A DNA stretch of 64,000 bases from Gammaproteobacteria bacterium. GTDB taxonomy: Bacteria > Pseudomonadota > Gammaproteobacteria > SG8-11. This document shows positions 28,528-37,778 of the stretch, in pieces (within the stretch, counting starts at the first letter, position 1; every line of letters starts with the position of its first letter). The stretch is taken from positions 1 through 64,000 of the forward strand of contig JAHECY010000009.1 in assembly GCA_024641505.1 (NCBI GenBank), read 5' to 3'. A program made the position numbers and the translations under genes. Under the pieces are notes generated by a model. It was not told the origin of the DNA and did no database searches. It saw only the letters and a list, made by a program, of their open reading frames with translations.

Positions 28528-30774
28528 ATGGAAAACCAGGACATGATGACAAGCCATCGGATCGGCAACCTGAGACCTGATCAGCGTCGCGATTCATCGC
28601 AAGGTTACATTGAAAGTGACGTCGTTTATGTCGAGGATGACGAAATTGACCTTCATGCCCTTTGGGATATTATTTTACGTCGGCGTTGGCTTATCCTGCT
28701 GGTGCTTTCCGCGTCATTGCTCGGCACTGCGTTGGCCACCTACCTGACCACACCAATCTACCGCGCCACCACAACCCTGCAGATCAATAAGGAAACCGCC
28801 AAGATATTTCAGTATCAGGATGTATCGCCGGTGGAAACCGATTTCTATGACCAGGATTTCCTGCAAACACAGTATGAATTGTTGCAAAGCCGCACCCTGA
28901 CGAAACGTGTTATTGATCAGCTTTCTCTGTACAGCAACCCGGATTTTATTCCGGTTCAGCAGGATATAAGTATTCGTAAACTTCTGGGACTCGTTGTTGA
29001 CTCCAAAGCCGACATGAATGATCCGGAGCGTTTTGTCGATAAGTTTCTGAAAGATCTCGTGGTCGAACCGGTGAAACGTTCCCGTCTGGTACGCATACAT
29101 TATAACAGCGCGAATCCCCAGTTAGCAGCGACCATTTCCCGGACGGTCGCCGAAAGTTTTATTAATCTAAATCTTGAACGCCGCTTCGATGCGTCTTCAT
29201 ACGCTAAAAATTTCATATCCGACCGCATACGCGAGGTTAAAAGCCGTTTGGAAGAATCGGAGCGGAAGCTGGTGGGATATGCGCGCAAACTGGAAATTGT
29301 CAGTCTTGATGAGGAGCGACAACCGCTTATTTTGCAGCAATTGCAGGAGACAGGACTGAGTTTAGCCAAGGCGGAGCAGGAACGGATATCCGCGGAAGTG
29401 GCGTATCGGGAGATGACTCAGGGCGAGGGCCGGGTGTTCAGTAATGTATTGGCAAATCCCGTGGTGCAAGAATTAAAGCACGAGATCGCCAAACTTGAAT
29501 CCGAATACCAGGAGAAGCTGCAGATCTATAAACCGGCTTATCCCTCCATGTCGCAGTTACGCAAGCGCATTGTCAGCCTGCAGGACAAGATCGACGCGGA
29601 GGTCGTATTGTTGACCCGCGCCTATGAATCCGATTATCTTTCTGCATTCCATAAACAGGAGAGTTTGGCGGCCAGGCTGGAAGAGCTTAAGCAGGAAGCG
29701 CTGAATCTTCAGGATAACAGCATTAATTACAGTATCCTGAAACGCGAGGTGGATACTAATCGTCAACTGTACGAAGGTCTGTTACAACGCCTCAAGGAAG
29801 TGGGGGTGGCAGGTGGTGTGGGAGTCAATAACATCTCCGTAGTGGATTATCCCGAGGTGCCACGATTCAGTTTCAAGCCAAATTTGCAGTTGAATTTGTT
29901 GCTGGCATTTATTGTTAGCCTGTTCGCCGGTACGGGGCTGGCTTTTCTGGTCGAATATTTCGATGACAGTGTCAAGTCAGTGGATGATCTGGAAAACAAG
30001 AGTCAAATACCGGTTATTGGCGCCATACCAGACGTCTCCTACTTTCACTCTGAAATTCTTGGCGCCCAGCAAATTGGCCTGCTGTCCTTTACGCAGCCCG
30101 ACAGTATATTGGCCGAAGCTTTTCGTTCCACTAGAACATCTTTGATGTTTTCCGGTCCTAATGGCGCGCCGGCCGTAATGCAAGTCACCAGTCCCAGTCC
30201 GGGCGAGGGGAAGACCACCTCCGCGGTTAATATTGCCACGGCATTTGGTCAAATGGATGCCAAAGTATTGATTATTGATGCGGATTTAAGGAATCCATCG
30301 ATTCACCATGTCTTGGGTTTGTCGAACCAGCGAGGGTTAACTAATTATCTGGTGGGAGAGGTATCCGCTGCGGAAGTTTCCTGTTACACGGGCATCGCTA
30401 AAATTTTTGCGATCCCCGCAGGGCCAATTCCCCCGAATCCGGCGGAACTGCTCTCCGGCGGACGATTGAAAGACCTTCTTATGTTGGCAGAGCAAAAATT
30501 TGACTATGTCGTTGTCGATGGTCCTCCGGTAATGGGTTTGGCAGATGCGTTGATTCTGGCAAATCAGGTTCACGGTACGCTTGTGGTGGCAGAGAGTGGA
30601 GGGACTCGGTATCGGGATATGGAGCACGCGTTGAAACGGTTGCGCAGTACCCACGCAAGACTGGTGGGCTGGGTATTATCAAAGCATCGCATGGGGCGCG
30701 GCGGTTACGGTTACCACTCTTATTATTATGGAAGTGAAAAAAATCTACCAACAGCTTCCCCGGTTCAATTATAA
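28528..30774 (+). CDS. Polysaccharide copolymerase with cytoplasmic tyrosine autokinase (Wzc-like)
   Basis: The 748-residue protein has a Wzz domain bounded by two membrane spans (about 52-72 and 452-474) with a long periplasmic coiled-coil arm between. A cytoplasmic BY-kinase follows with Walker A SPSPGEGKTTSA near 555, Walker A' VLIIDADLRNPS and Walker B DYVVVDGPP near 658. A C-terminal tyrosine cluster (GYGYHSYYYG, near 728) is the usual autophosphorylation site. Such proteins control chain length and gate export of capsule or exopolysaccharide in the inner membrane. It follows the export channel gene in the same direction, as in Wza-Wzc pairs. No Wzb-type phosphatase gene is present in the window. 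Confidence 0.9.
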   Translation: MENQDMMTSHRIGNLRPDQRRDSSQGYIESDVVYVEDDEIDLHALWDIILRRRWLILLVLSASLLGTALATYLTTPIYRATTTLQINKETAKIFQYQDVSPVETDFYDQDFLQTQYELLQSRTLTKRVIDQLSLYSNPDFIPVQQDISIRKLLGLVVDSKADMNDPERFVDKFLKDLVVEPVKRSRLVRIHYNSANPQLAATISRTVAESFINLNLERRFDASSYAKNFISDRIREVKSRLEESERKLVGYARKLEIVSLDEERQPLILQQLQETGLSLAKAEQERISAEVAYREMTQGEGRVFSNVLANPVVQELKHEIAKLESEYQEKLQIYKPAYPSMSQLRKRIVSLQDKIDAEVVLLTRAYESDYLSAFHKQESLAARLEELKQEALNLQDNSINYSILKREVDTNRQLYEGLLQRLKEVGVAGGVGVNNISVVDYPEVPRFSFKPNLQLNLLLAFIVSLFAGTGLAFLVEYFDDSVKSVDDLENKSQIPVIGAIPDVSYFHSEILGAQQIGLLSFTQPDSILAEAFRSTRTSLMFSGPNGAPAVMQVTSPSPGEGKTTSAVNIATAFGQMDAKVLIIDADLRNPSIHHVLGLSNQRGLTNYLVGEVSAAEVSCYTGIAKIFAIPAGPIPPNPAELLSGGRLKDLLMLAEQKFDYVVVDGPPVMGLADALILANQVHGTLVVAESGGTRYRDMEHALKRLRSTHARLVGWVLSKHRMGRGGYGYHSYYYGSEKNLPTASPVQL

Positions 30775-30888
30775 ATAGTGTGAGCCGCAGGCGTGTATAT
30801 GTATGGATGAAAGGTGCCAATACCTGCAATGTAAGCTTTTTGTAAGTAGACCACTGTATTCTCCCTTATTTTGCCGTAGAACAGATTC

Positions 30889-30910
30889 GGTATAAGATTT
30901 TGGTATAAGA
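30889..30910. repeat. Direct repeat GGTATAAGA x2, 13-base period
   Basis: GGTATAAGA occurs at 30889-30897 and again at 30902-30910, separated by TTTT. The 13-base period is near one helical turn. It sits just before a perfect palindrome and about 175 bases before the J-like/receiver gene. It could be a regulator site or overlapping -10-like elements. Confidence 0.35.
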
Positions 30911-30913
30911 AAT

Positions 30914-30929
30914 TTATCGTTAACGATAA
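30914..30929. promoter_or_regulatory. Perfect 16-base palindrome, possible operator
   Basis: TTATCGTTAACGATAA is its own reverse complement, a typical shape for a homodimeric regulator site. It lies in the promoter-sized gap before the J-like/receiver gene and next to the GGTATAAGA direct repeat. The regulator is not identified. Confidence 0.4.
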
Positions 30930-31083
30930 TGAAATTGACAGATTAATTATGGTAAAATGCAAATCCAATCGCGGATAGGGATACGTCTCTTGGTTGGTCT
31001 CAGTTATTGTCAGTAGTGAACTGGTTCTCCCGGCTAAAGGGGGAAGGGTTACTTTAAGTATCAGCCATGGTATTTAACATAAT

Positions 31084-33600
31084 ATGATAGGGTCAGGGTT
31101 ACAGAAAAAAAATATGCCAAAGAACATTTTTCAATTGGCACTTGATTTTTACCGATCACCCACGGAATTTGGTGACTTGGTCGACGTTCATAAATCCGTT
31201 CCACAAGGAATCGGTGATTTGTTAGCGTTTCTTGCCGGACCGGACCAGGAAAGAGTAAGGATTATTGGCAACAATGTCTCGTTACAGGGGGCTGGCGAGT
31301 TATTTGATGCCGCTTCCTACTTCGTGGAAGAAGTGTTGTTTGTCCCGGGAGCGGATTATTACCGGTTGCTGGGGGTTCGAACGGACGCCAGCGCAGATGT
31401 GGTACGTCAACATTACCAATATTTGATCGGCCTGTTCTACCAGGACGAGCGCAGCAGCATGGTTAATTGGAAAGAGTCCGATTCCATGCGGGTTAATCAG
31501 GCCTACAGTGTGCTGCGCGATCTCGAAAAACGTCGTAATTACAACGTCAAACTCGCCGCGACGGGGCGTCAGATCGAGCAATTTGATCCGACAACCTATA
31601 AAAAACAGGAACGTACACGCCAAAAACCGCTAGAGACGCATAACGAAAATACCGTGATAGCTCGGTCTGCCGACACGGATGTGTTAGGCTCTGGGAAGGT
31701 CAAGCGCGAAGCCGAACAGGTGTTGGCCGATGCGGTCCGTCTGGCCAGCAACCATGTTTCCGCAAAATCTGATGTTATTCCTGCGGTGAAAACGGTAAGT
31801 GCGCACGCGCCCAGGACCGCTGCCAGTGCGGATGATCTTCCAAAAATTTTGATCTGCGATGACTCCGCAACAGTGCGTGCCAGTCTCGCCAAAGCTTTAT
31901 CTAATGATTTTCGGTGTTTGCGCGCGCGCAATGGCGATGAAGGATGGCGCATCCTTCAGGACAACCCGGATGTGAAGTTGGTGCTGACCGATCTGGAAAT
32001 GCCGGAAATGGACGGCTATGCACTGATCACGAAAATTCGAGCCAGCGATCGACCGAACCTGGCAAATATCCCGATTATCATCGTAACCAGTGCCTCAGAC
32101 ACCAAAGCGAAACAACTGGCCCTGGGTAAGGGCGCCAGCGACTTTCTTGCCAAGGGAACGGACTATGTGGAAATTCTGGCCCGCGTGCGCGTGCACTACC
32201 GGCTGGCAAAGTCCACGGAATTGATACCAGAGTCCGTGCCGACCGTTCACACCCGGTCAAGTGTAGCTGCACCGGATGACGAAGAAAAAACCGTGTTTCT
32301 GGACCTGTCGAAAACGCGCATGCCCATTGATGCACGGGATCGAGATCCATCTGCCCGGCGCGGTGGTGTCGAGAAATCCGCCTGGCTGCCAAAGCCGGTG
32401 CTTATCGGGGCGATGAGTCTGGTGGTCGTCGTTGTGTTGGCGCTGATGTTCAGCAGCGGCAATAAGGAGGCGCCGGAGACATCCGCGCAAGTAGCGGGTT
32501 CCCCAGCGAACGGTGCCCCGGGTGATGAAGTTGCACCGTCTGCTGCCACTGCTCCCGCGGAGGATACCAATCAGCTTACTGTACTCGACGTGGTAAAACC
32601 TGACACCGCGGCTGGTGCGCAGCCGGTAGAATCGGCACATAGCACGACCAAACCCTTGGTTTCCGTTGTCTCCAAGACTGCTTCGCGGGAAGTCAGCACC
32701 AATAAACCTTCCAAAGATAATGCAGCCCTCGTCGATCGCTCCGCGGAGCAACGTCGGAAGGAATCGAGTTTTCGCAAGAACAATTTGGCGGATGCGACGG
32801 AAATCATTCCGACGGTTGTCACGGATGTACCGGCAAATTCCGCACCCGGCACTGATGCCGCTGGTGAACCCCAGGATCCGGAAGAGACACAAAAAATTAA
32901 ACAACGCCTGGCGGAAATTGAGGCCGAGAGCATGGCGATGGCAGTTCGGAATGAACAGCCTGCCAACGATGAATTTGATGCGCTGGCGCCTTCGACGCAG
33001 GTTGCAGCCAAGGGAGACGCGCCTATCGGCAGCGGCGTTGGCAGTGGTGTGAATGCCATCTCGGCAATGGGCAGCGCTGTTACGCCATCGGTAGGCGCAG
33101 CGAACGCCGTTGCCTCAGTTGCACCAGAGGGCGTGGCGGATCCTTTTAATACGACGATACCTGCCGAAGACGACGGTGATGGAAAACAAGTCGCTATGGC
33201 CGAACCTGCTAAACCTGTGATGCGGGATCTGATCAGTTCCACGGAGTTATCGATACTGTTGTTCAAATTCGTACGCGCTTACGAAGAAGGCAATCTGTTT
33301 CAGTTCCTGGGCCTGTTCGATCCGGATGCCCGCACAGAAGATCGCGTTGGGATACGCGAAATTCGCAAGGACTATGAATTGTTGTTCAAGAAGTCCGATG
33401 TACGCCAGTTCATTATTCAGGACATGAATTGGACCAAAGAAGGTATTCGCGCCGTAGGCAAAGGGAAGTTTGAAGTCAAGATCAAGGCGCAGGGCAGCGA
33501 TAAAATGAATGCTTACTCGGGGACAGTGACGTTCCATGTGGTAAAAAGAGCTGATGAGATCTTCGTCACCCAACTATTTCATTCCTACGCTCAACAATAA
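31084..33600 (+). CDS. Fusion protein: degenerate J-like domain, response-regulator receiver, transmembrane helix, NTF2-like C-terminal domain
   Basis: The 838-residue protein has an unusual order of parts. Residues about 92-155 are J-domain-like (DYYRLLGVRTDASADVVRQH and VNQAYSVLRDLEKRRNYN), but the Hsp70-stimulating HPD motif is replaced by YQD. Residues about 254-375 form a receiver domain with acidic DD, phosphoacceptor Asp303 in LVLTDLEMPEMDGY and the conserved Lys in DFLAKG. A membrane span lies at about 440-457, then a Pro/Ala/Ser-rich low-complexity linker to about 710. The end (716-838) is NTF2/SnoaL-like. The N-terminus should be cytoplasmic and the NTF2-like domain periplasmic, so it could carry a phosphorylation signal across the membrane. 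The C-terminal domain clearly matches the secreted protein at 35.1 kb. An ATG at 31114 (MPKNIF) is an alternative start. Confidence 0.7.
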   Translation: MIGSGLQKKNMPKNIFQLALDFYRSPTEFGDLVDVHKSVPQGIGDLLAFLAGPDQERVRIIGNNVSLQGAGELFDAASYFVEEVLFVPGADYYRLLGVRTDASADVVRQHYQYLIGLFYQDERSSMVNWKESDSMRVNQAYSVLRDLEKRRNYNVKLAATGRQIEQFDPTTYKKQERTRQKPLETHNENTVIARSADTDVLGSGKVKREAEQVLADAVRLASNHVSAKSDVIPAVKTVSAHAPRTAASADDLPKILICDDSATVRASLAKALSNDFRCLRARNGDEGWRILQDNPDVKLVLTDLEMPEMDGYALITKIRASDRPNLANIPIIIVTSASDTKAKQLALGKGASDFLAKGTDYVEILARVRVHYRLAKSTELIPESVPTVHTRSSVAAPDDEEKTVFLDLSKTRMPIDARDRDPSARRGGVEKSAWLPKPVLIGAMSLVVVVVLALMFSSGNKEAPETSAQVAGSPANGAPGDEVAPSAATAPAEDTNQLTVLDVVKPDTAAGAQPVESAHSTTKPLVSVVSKTASREVSTNKPSKDNAALVDRSAEQRRKESSFRKNNLADATEIIPTVVTDVPANSAPGTDAAGEPQDPEETQKIKQRLAEIEAESMAMAVRNEQPANDEFDALAPSTQVAAKGDAPIGSGVGSGVNAISAMGSAVTPSVGAANAVASVAPEGVADPFNTTIPAEDDGDGKQVAMAEPAKPVMRDLISSTELSILLFKFVRAYEEGNLFQFLGLFDPDARTEDRVGIREIRKDYELLFKKSDVRQFIIQDMNWTKEGIRAVGKGKFEVKIKAQGSDKMNAYSGTVTFHVVKRADEIFVTQLFHSYAQQ

Positions 33601-33729
33601 CCGTACCCTGCAAATCACAAATGGCGATGTACTGTTCCCTGGTGGATCAGTACGTTAGCCAATGTTATTGCATGTCGATAGCGTAGAACCTACACTGTCA
33701 CCTCATGGTTCAATGGGTGGGAAGGGTAG

Positions 33730-34995
33730 GTGATTTCAAAGCAAATACGCCAAGTCAGCGTGCGGGTGGCTGCCGCCGGCGTCCTGTCATTAACCATTCT
33801 GATAGTATGGCGAATTGCTTCGTACGGGATCAGTGAAACCTTGACGCAATACGCGTTATACGACCAATCCTCTCCTTCTGCCCTTAATACCGCACTCGCC
33901 TGGTCGATGGATAACTCCAATACGTTGTATAGGGTCGCTTATTCGTTTGATGAACGACATCTTGAACAACGTATAGAGTACCTCTCAGACGCGCTTAAAT
34001 TGAATCCTGGCGATGGTCGTATTGCCATGAGTCTTGCTGCTTCCCTTAAACAATTCGGGGATAAGGAGCGCGCAGACGCATTTGCTGACCAAAGCGTAAT
34101 ACTGTTACCTGACGACGCCAATACCTTGCTTCAAGCGGGGGATTATTGGTGGCGCGGGGGAGAGTATTCCCGTGCGGTGGAGTCTTGGGGGAGGGCGTTG
34201 TCCCATGAACCGGCTGTGAATCAAAAATTATTCCCGGTGTTTCTGCGCATCATGGAACAGGCTGGTGGTATGGAAGTGATGCGTGACACCTTGATCGCTG
34301 TACCCGCCTGGTTTAACGATTTCTTCGAATATGTGATGACCAACGCCAGTAACGACCAACTGGTGAGGCGACTTTTTGCCTTGCGTAACGAGGCTGCGGT
34401 ACCGGTGACATTGGCGGAACAAAAATCTTATTTGCGTTTTCTGGAAGCGGAACGGCGTTGGGACGAAGCTTTCGTGGTATGGGCCAATAGTCTGCGCCGG
34501 GAAAATCTGAGCGTAATGGGGCAGCCGGTCAATGGCGGTTTCGAAGTCGAGCCGACCGGAGTGGGATTCGATTGGCGCGTTCGGGAAGATCCCGCAGTAT
34601 TGATCAAGACGGATTACACTTACGGGATCAGCGGCCATAAAGCGCTTCATATCATATTTCGCGGGCAGCGCGTCAATTTTCGTCATATTGAACAGTTGAT
34701 GATATTGCAGCCCCGTAAATACCGTTTTCGTGGTCAGGTTCGGCCCGACAGCTTGCAGGCGGCTGCAGGAGTGCAGTGGCAACTGACGTGCGTTGGCGGT
34801 AAGGAGCAGCCCTTTGCGCGCAGCAATCGATTTATCGGTGTCGATCAGTGGCGTACATTCTCCTTTGATTTCAAAGTTCCCCGACAGGACTGTGATGGGC
34901 AGGTGCTGCGCCTGGTATCAGTGACGCAAGGCGTTGAAGACCCTGTCTACAAGGGGGAGATATGGTTTGATGACTTGAGTATCGAAGCGTTGTAG
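33730..34995 (+). CDS. Membrane-anchored TPR protein with C-terminal carbohydrate-binding-like jelly roll
   Basis: The 421-residue product starts at GTG with a GAAGGG upstream. It has one N-terminal membrane helix (VAAAGVLSLTILIVWRIA) and two or three tetratricopeptide-like repeats (about 75-175, including GDGRIAMSLAASLKQFGDKE and LLQAGDYWWRGGEYSRAVES). A C-terminal beta-sandwich (about 270-421) with VNGGFEVEPTGVGFDW, KALHIIFRG and GEIWFDDLSIE resembles carbohydrate-binding modules. It probably sits in the inner membrane facing the periplasm, and may touch the nascent polysaccharide or the polymerase encoded three genes downstream. No enzyme motif is present. Confidence 0.7.
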   Translation: MISKQIRQVSVRVAAAGVLSLTILIVWRIASYGISETLTQYALYDQSSPSALNTALAWSMDNSNTLYRVAYSFDERHLEQRIEYLSDALKLNPGDGRIAMSLAASLKQFGDKERADAFADQSVILLPDDANTLLQAGDYWWRGGEYSRAVESWGRALSHEPAVNQKLFPVFLRIMEQAGGMEVMRDTLIAVPAWFNDFFEYVMTNASNDQLVRRLFALRNEAAVPVTLAEQKSYLRFLEAERRWDEAFVVWANSLRRENLSVMGQPVNGGFEVEPTGVGFDWRVREDPAVLIKTDYTYGISGHKALHIIFRGQRVNFRHIEQLMILQPRKYRFRGQVRPDSLQAAAGVQWQLTCVGGKEQPFARSNRFIGVDQWRTFSFDFKVPRQDCDGQVLRLVSVTQGVEDPVYKGEIWFDDLSIEAL

Positions 34996-35108
34996 CCCAG
35001 AATACGTTAAAGAAATATCGGATGATAAATGCTTAGATGTATGAGCGTGCTATGTACTAAGCACCGATTAAGCAAAATAACGTAAGAATAGTAGTTTTGG
35101 AGGTGGTT

Positions 35109-35627
35109 ATGAAAACCTGGGTGGGGTCTATTCTAACAGTCTATATCTTCGTTCTGGGTGCTCTCGTGCCGTTTCCAATGGCGTTGGCGCAGGGTGGTAA
35201 TGAGGTATCGGTGTATTCTTTGGGTACGGAATCGGACCTGGGCTTCGAAAAGGCCCGAGGCGCTTTGGTAGAAGCATTTATTGATGCTTATTCAAAGGGA
35301 GAAACCGATATATTCCTGAGATTATTCAGCGATAATGCCCGTGCCGATGATAAGATAGGCAAGTCCGGCATTCGGTCGGATTATGAAATGCTGTTTACCG
35401 GCAGCAGGAGTCGGATTATTCGACTCCAAAACATAAAGTGGCACAACAAGAAAGGCGACGACAGTTACGCGATCGCCGATTTTGAGGCACGAGTCATCCC
35501 CAATGACAAGGATCAGGAAAAAATCTACCGCGGTGCCATTGAATTGCATGTGAAAAAAGAAAATAATAACATTGTAATCAGTGAGCTGTATCATGCCTAT
35601 GATAATGCTTCCGTGGCCACACAATAA
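35109..35627 (+). CDS. Secreted NTF2-like protein, homologue of the fusion protein's C-terminal domain
   Basis: The 172-residue protein has a signal peptide (MKTWVGSILTVYIFVLGALV...ALA) and a single NTF2/SnoaL-like domain. Its segment YSKGETDIFLRLFSDNARA aligns with YEEGNLFQFLGLFDPDART of the fusion protein at 31-33.6 kb, and IRSDYEMLF aligns with IRKDYELLF. The conserved end ISELYHAY aligns with VTQLFHSY. The start at 35109 follows a near-perfect GGAGGT ribosome site. It is probably a periplasmic binding or scaffolding protein that works with the fusion protein in exopolysaccharide export. Its activity is not known. Confidence 0.75.
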   Translation: MKTWVGSILTVYIFVLGALVPFPMALAQGGNEVSVYSLGTESDLGFEKARGALVEAFIDAYSKGETDIFLRLFSDNARADDKIGKSGIRSDYEMLFTGSRSRIIRLQNIKWHNKKGDDSYAIADFEARVIPNDKDQEKIYRGAIELHVKKENNNIVISELYHAYDNASVATQ

Positions 35628-35644
35628 TTTGGTGTTAGGAAATT

Positions 35645-36226
35645 ATGAAGATTCACAAATTTGTCACCTGTGCATTCACTTGCATGGTTTGTCTCAGCAG
35701 TTCTTTGGTTTTGGCGAATTCAGAGAATACAGTTCAGCTAAAACGACTGGAAGGGACGGTATTAGTGAATCAAGGCAAGGGGTTTTCGTTAGCGGCGCCG
35801 GGTATGCAATTGCAGCCTGGAAGTCGTGTGCTGGTCATGTCGGACGGTGGTGTAAGCGTAGTTTTCTCCGATACCTGCACCATAGATATTGCTGCTAACA
35901 GCATATTTAGCTTGGGGAATACCCGGAGCTGCGAGCAGTTACGCAAACAAATCCAGACCGTGGGACCCTATTATGCTGCCGCCATAGGTGTCGAAGCCGT
36001 TGGTGATGCTAAGTCACCAGGTAAAACACGCACTGATGCCGGTGACGCAGGCACTGGCGGTGACGCAGGGGCTGCTGCTGCGGGTGGGGAGCCGGAAGTG
36101 GTATTCGCAGGCATGTCGATGAATGAAATTATCGTCGTGGGTGTTGGTGTCGGTGCTGGGTTGGCCGTGGTAGTGGCAAGTGGTGGCGGTGGTAACAAGA
36201 GCAACGGTGCCATCAGTCCGGAATAA
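35645..36226 (+). CDS. FecR-like secreted protein with C-terminal hydrophobic glycine-rich tail
   Basis: The 193-residue protein has a signal peptide ending LVLANS and a FecR-like beta-structured domain: RLEGTVLVNQGKGF, GMQLQPGSRVLVMSDG and CTIDIAANSIFSLG. An Asp/Gly/Ala repeat (DAGDAGTGGDAGAAAAGG) and a glycine/valine-rich hydrophobic segment follow (about 163-180), then a short hydrophilic tail. Two mature cysteines could pair. FecR-like domains of this type occur in exopolysaccharide loci as periplasmic proteins. It starts 17 bases after the NTF2-like gene and ends 8 bases before the polymerase gene, so all three are one transcription unit. The exact role is unknown. Confidence 0.65.
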   Translation: MKIHKFVTCAFTCMVCLSSSLVLANSENTVQLKRLEGTVLVNQGKGFSLAAPGMQLQPGSRVLVMSDGGVSVVFSDTCTIDIAANSIFSLGNTRSCEQLRKQIQTVGPYYAAAIGVEAVGDAKSPGKTRTDAGDAGTGGDAGAAAAGGEPEVVFAGMSMNEIIVVGVGVGAGLAVVVASGGGGNKSNGAISPE

Positions 36227-36234
36227 TTGCTGGC

Positions 36235-37734
36235 ATGCAATTCTACAATTTTTTCTCATGGGATAAACCGTCCTATAATCAGCGATTGTTGTTTATCGCC
36301 CTGTTGTTGATTTTCTTTTTTGCACCGTTATTTCGTGCGGCGAATCGGCCCTTTCCTCTGATGATCACCGAGTTGGCAGCGCTCTGGCTGCTGTTCTATT
36401 GTGTGATCCAACGGCCGGGGTTCAGGTCGTTGAGAATGGATCTGCGGATCTTGCTGGGCGCGGTGCTGGGTTTTCCGTTGCTCTATCTTATGCCTCTGCC
36501 TTTCGATTGGTGGGCCGCATTGCCGGGACGGGACATATATGGCACGACATTGAAGTTAATTGATTCACAGTCCTATATGTCGGTGTCCGTAATGTCGGTA
36601 AAAACCGAACAGGCGTGGTTGGCTTTGTTACCCCCGGTTGCCATCTTTACTGTCGTTTCCCTGTTGGAGGTAGGCCGGGTAAAAGCACTGGTAGCAGCAT
36701 TTCTCGTCATTGCCTTTGGTGAAGCATGCCTTGGGCTCATTCAATACGGAGATGGTCCGCTTAGTATCTTGCGCCTGGGTAATCCGTATAACGATAGCAG
36801 CGCAGTGGGTACCTATATTAATCGGAATCACCTCGCTGGACTGTTGGAAATGGCGCTGCCTGTTGCCTTGGGCATGCTGGCAGCAACCATCGGCCGCAGT
36901 CGTTCCCAGCTAAGTTACGCGCGTAATTTTAAGGAAAAAGCCCTTGGGTTTATTGACAACTTCTCGCAAAACGCAGTGGTGCATGCGTTTACATGCGTGG
37001 TGATATTGCTGGGATTGGTGTTTACCCAGTCCCGTAGCGGTGTGGGGTTGGCGATGATAACGATATTGCTGGCGATGATTGCCTATGCGCGCAGGTTGGG
37101 CGGTACCAACGTCTTTGGATTGTTTGGAACCTTGTTCGCCGTGGTGCTGGGGGCGGGAGTGTTAACCGGCTTGGCCCCGGTGCTCAGCCGATTTACGGTA
37201 GACCCTCTGGCCGACAATCGGTGGGAAATTTTCAGTTTTAGCCTGCGGGGTATTGGCGAGTTTTTTCCGGTGGGCAGCGGCCCAGGGACATTTCCTTATG
37301 TGTTTCCACGCTTTCAAATGAATATTGATGGTTTTGTCAACCATGCGCATAACGATTATCTCGAATGGTTATTCGAGGGTGGATTACTTGCCGCCCTGCT
37401 AATGTTCGCTATTATCGTGGTGTTTCTGCGGCAGTGGCCGCGTCTCTGGATAACTGAGCGTTGGAGTGAGTTTCGATTCATGAAAATTGGCGCCGGGATC
37501 GGCGTGTTTGCCATGATGCTCCATGGGATGACGGATTTTAACTTGCATATTCCCGCCAATGCGCTATTTTTTGCGTTTCTTATGGCGGTGTTTTTTCATT
37601 CCGGCGATGAAGCAAGCAACGTTGATCGTGCTACGCGTAACCATCGGGATGCAGGAATGTCCCGGATTCCCGTGCCGATTCTTCCCAAGCCAGATGCGGC
37701 CACCGCCCCCAAGAATCCATTTCTGGAAGAGTGA
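36235..37734 (+). CDS. O-antigen ligase/polymerase family membrane protein (Wzy_C)
   Basis: The 499-residue protein has about twelve membrane spans. It carries the Wzy_C signature region with FTQSRSGVGLAMITILLAM, a periplasmic loop with GSGPGTFPYVFPRF, and the conserved HNDYLEWLFEGG motif whose His and Asp matter in WaaL/Wzy enzymes. It joins undecaprenyl-linked glycan to another chain or acceptor in the periplasm. Located at the end of the export operon, it is the better candidate of the two polymerase-like proteins for assembling the exported polymer. It converges with mobB 44 bases away. Confidence 0.85.
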   Translation: MQFYNFFSWDKPSYNQRLLFIALLLIFFFAPLFRAANRPFPLMITELAALWLLFYCVIQRPGFRSLRMDLRILLGAVLGFPLLYLMPLPFDWWAALPGRDIYGTTLKLIDSQSYMSVSVMSVKTEQAWLALLPPVAIFTVVSLLEVGRVKALVAAFLVIAFGEACLGLIQYGDGPLSILRLGNPYNDSSAVGTYINRNHLAGLLEMALPVALGMLAATIGRSRSQLSYARNFKEKALGFIDNFSQNAVVHAFTCVVILLGLVFTQSRSGVGLAMITILLAMIAYARRLGGTNVFGLFGTLFAVVLGAGVLTGLAPVLSRFTVDPLADNRWEIFSFSLRGIGEFFPVGSGPGTFPYVFPRFQMNIDGFVNHAHNDYLEWLFEGGLLAALLMFAIIVVFLRQWPRLWITERWSEFRFMKIGAGIGVFAMMLHGMTDFNLHIPANALFFAFLMAVFFHSGDEASNVDRATRNHRDAGMSRIPVPILPKPDAATAPKNPFLEE

Positions 37735-37778
37735 CAGCCCATCGTCCAATAACTGCTATTAGTCGCCTAAAAAATATT

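Larger units (their letters stand above)
30775..31083. other. Intergenic region with repeats and palindrome
   Basis: The 309 bases upstream of the J-like/receiver gene are AT-rich and contain no ORF. A direct repeat and a perfect palindrome (both entered separately) suggest a regulated promoter here, so the genes from 31.1 kb on may be transcribed separately from wza-wzc. Confidence 0.55.
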
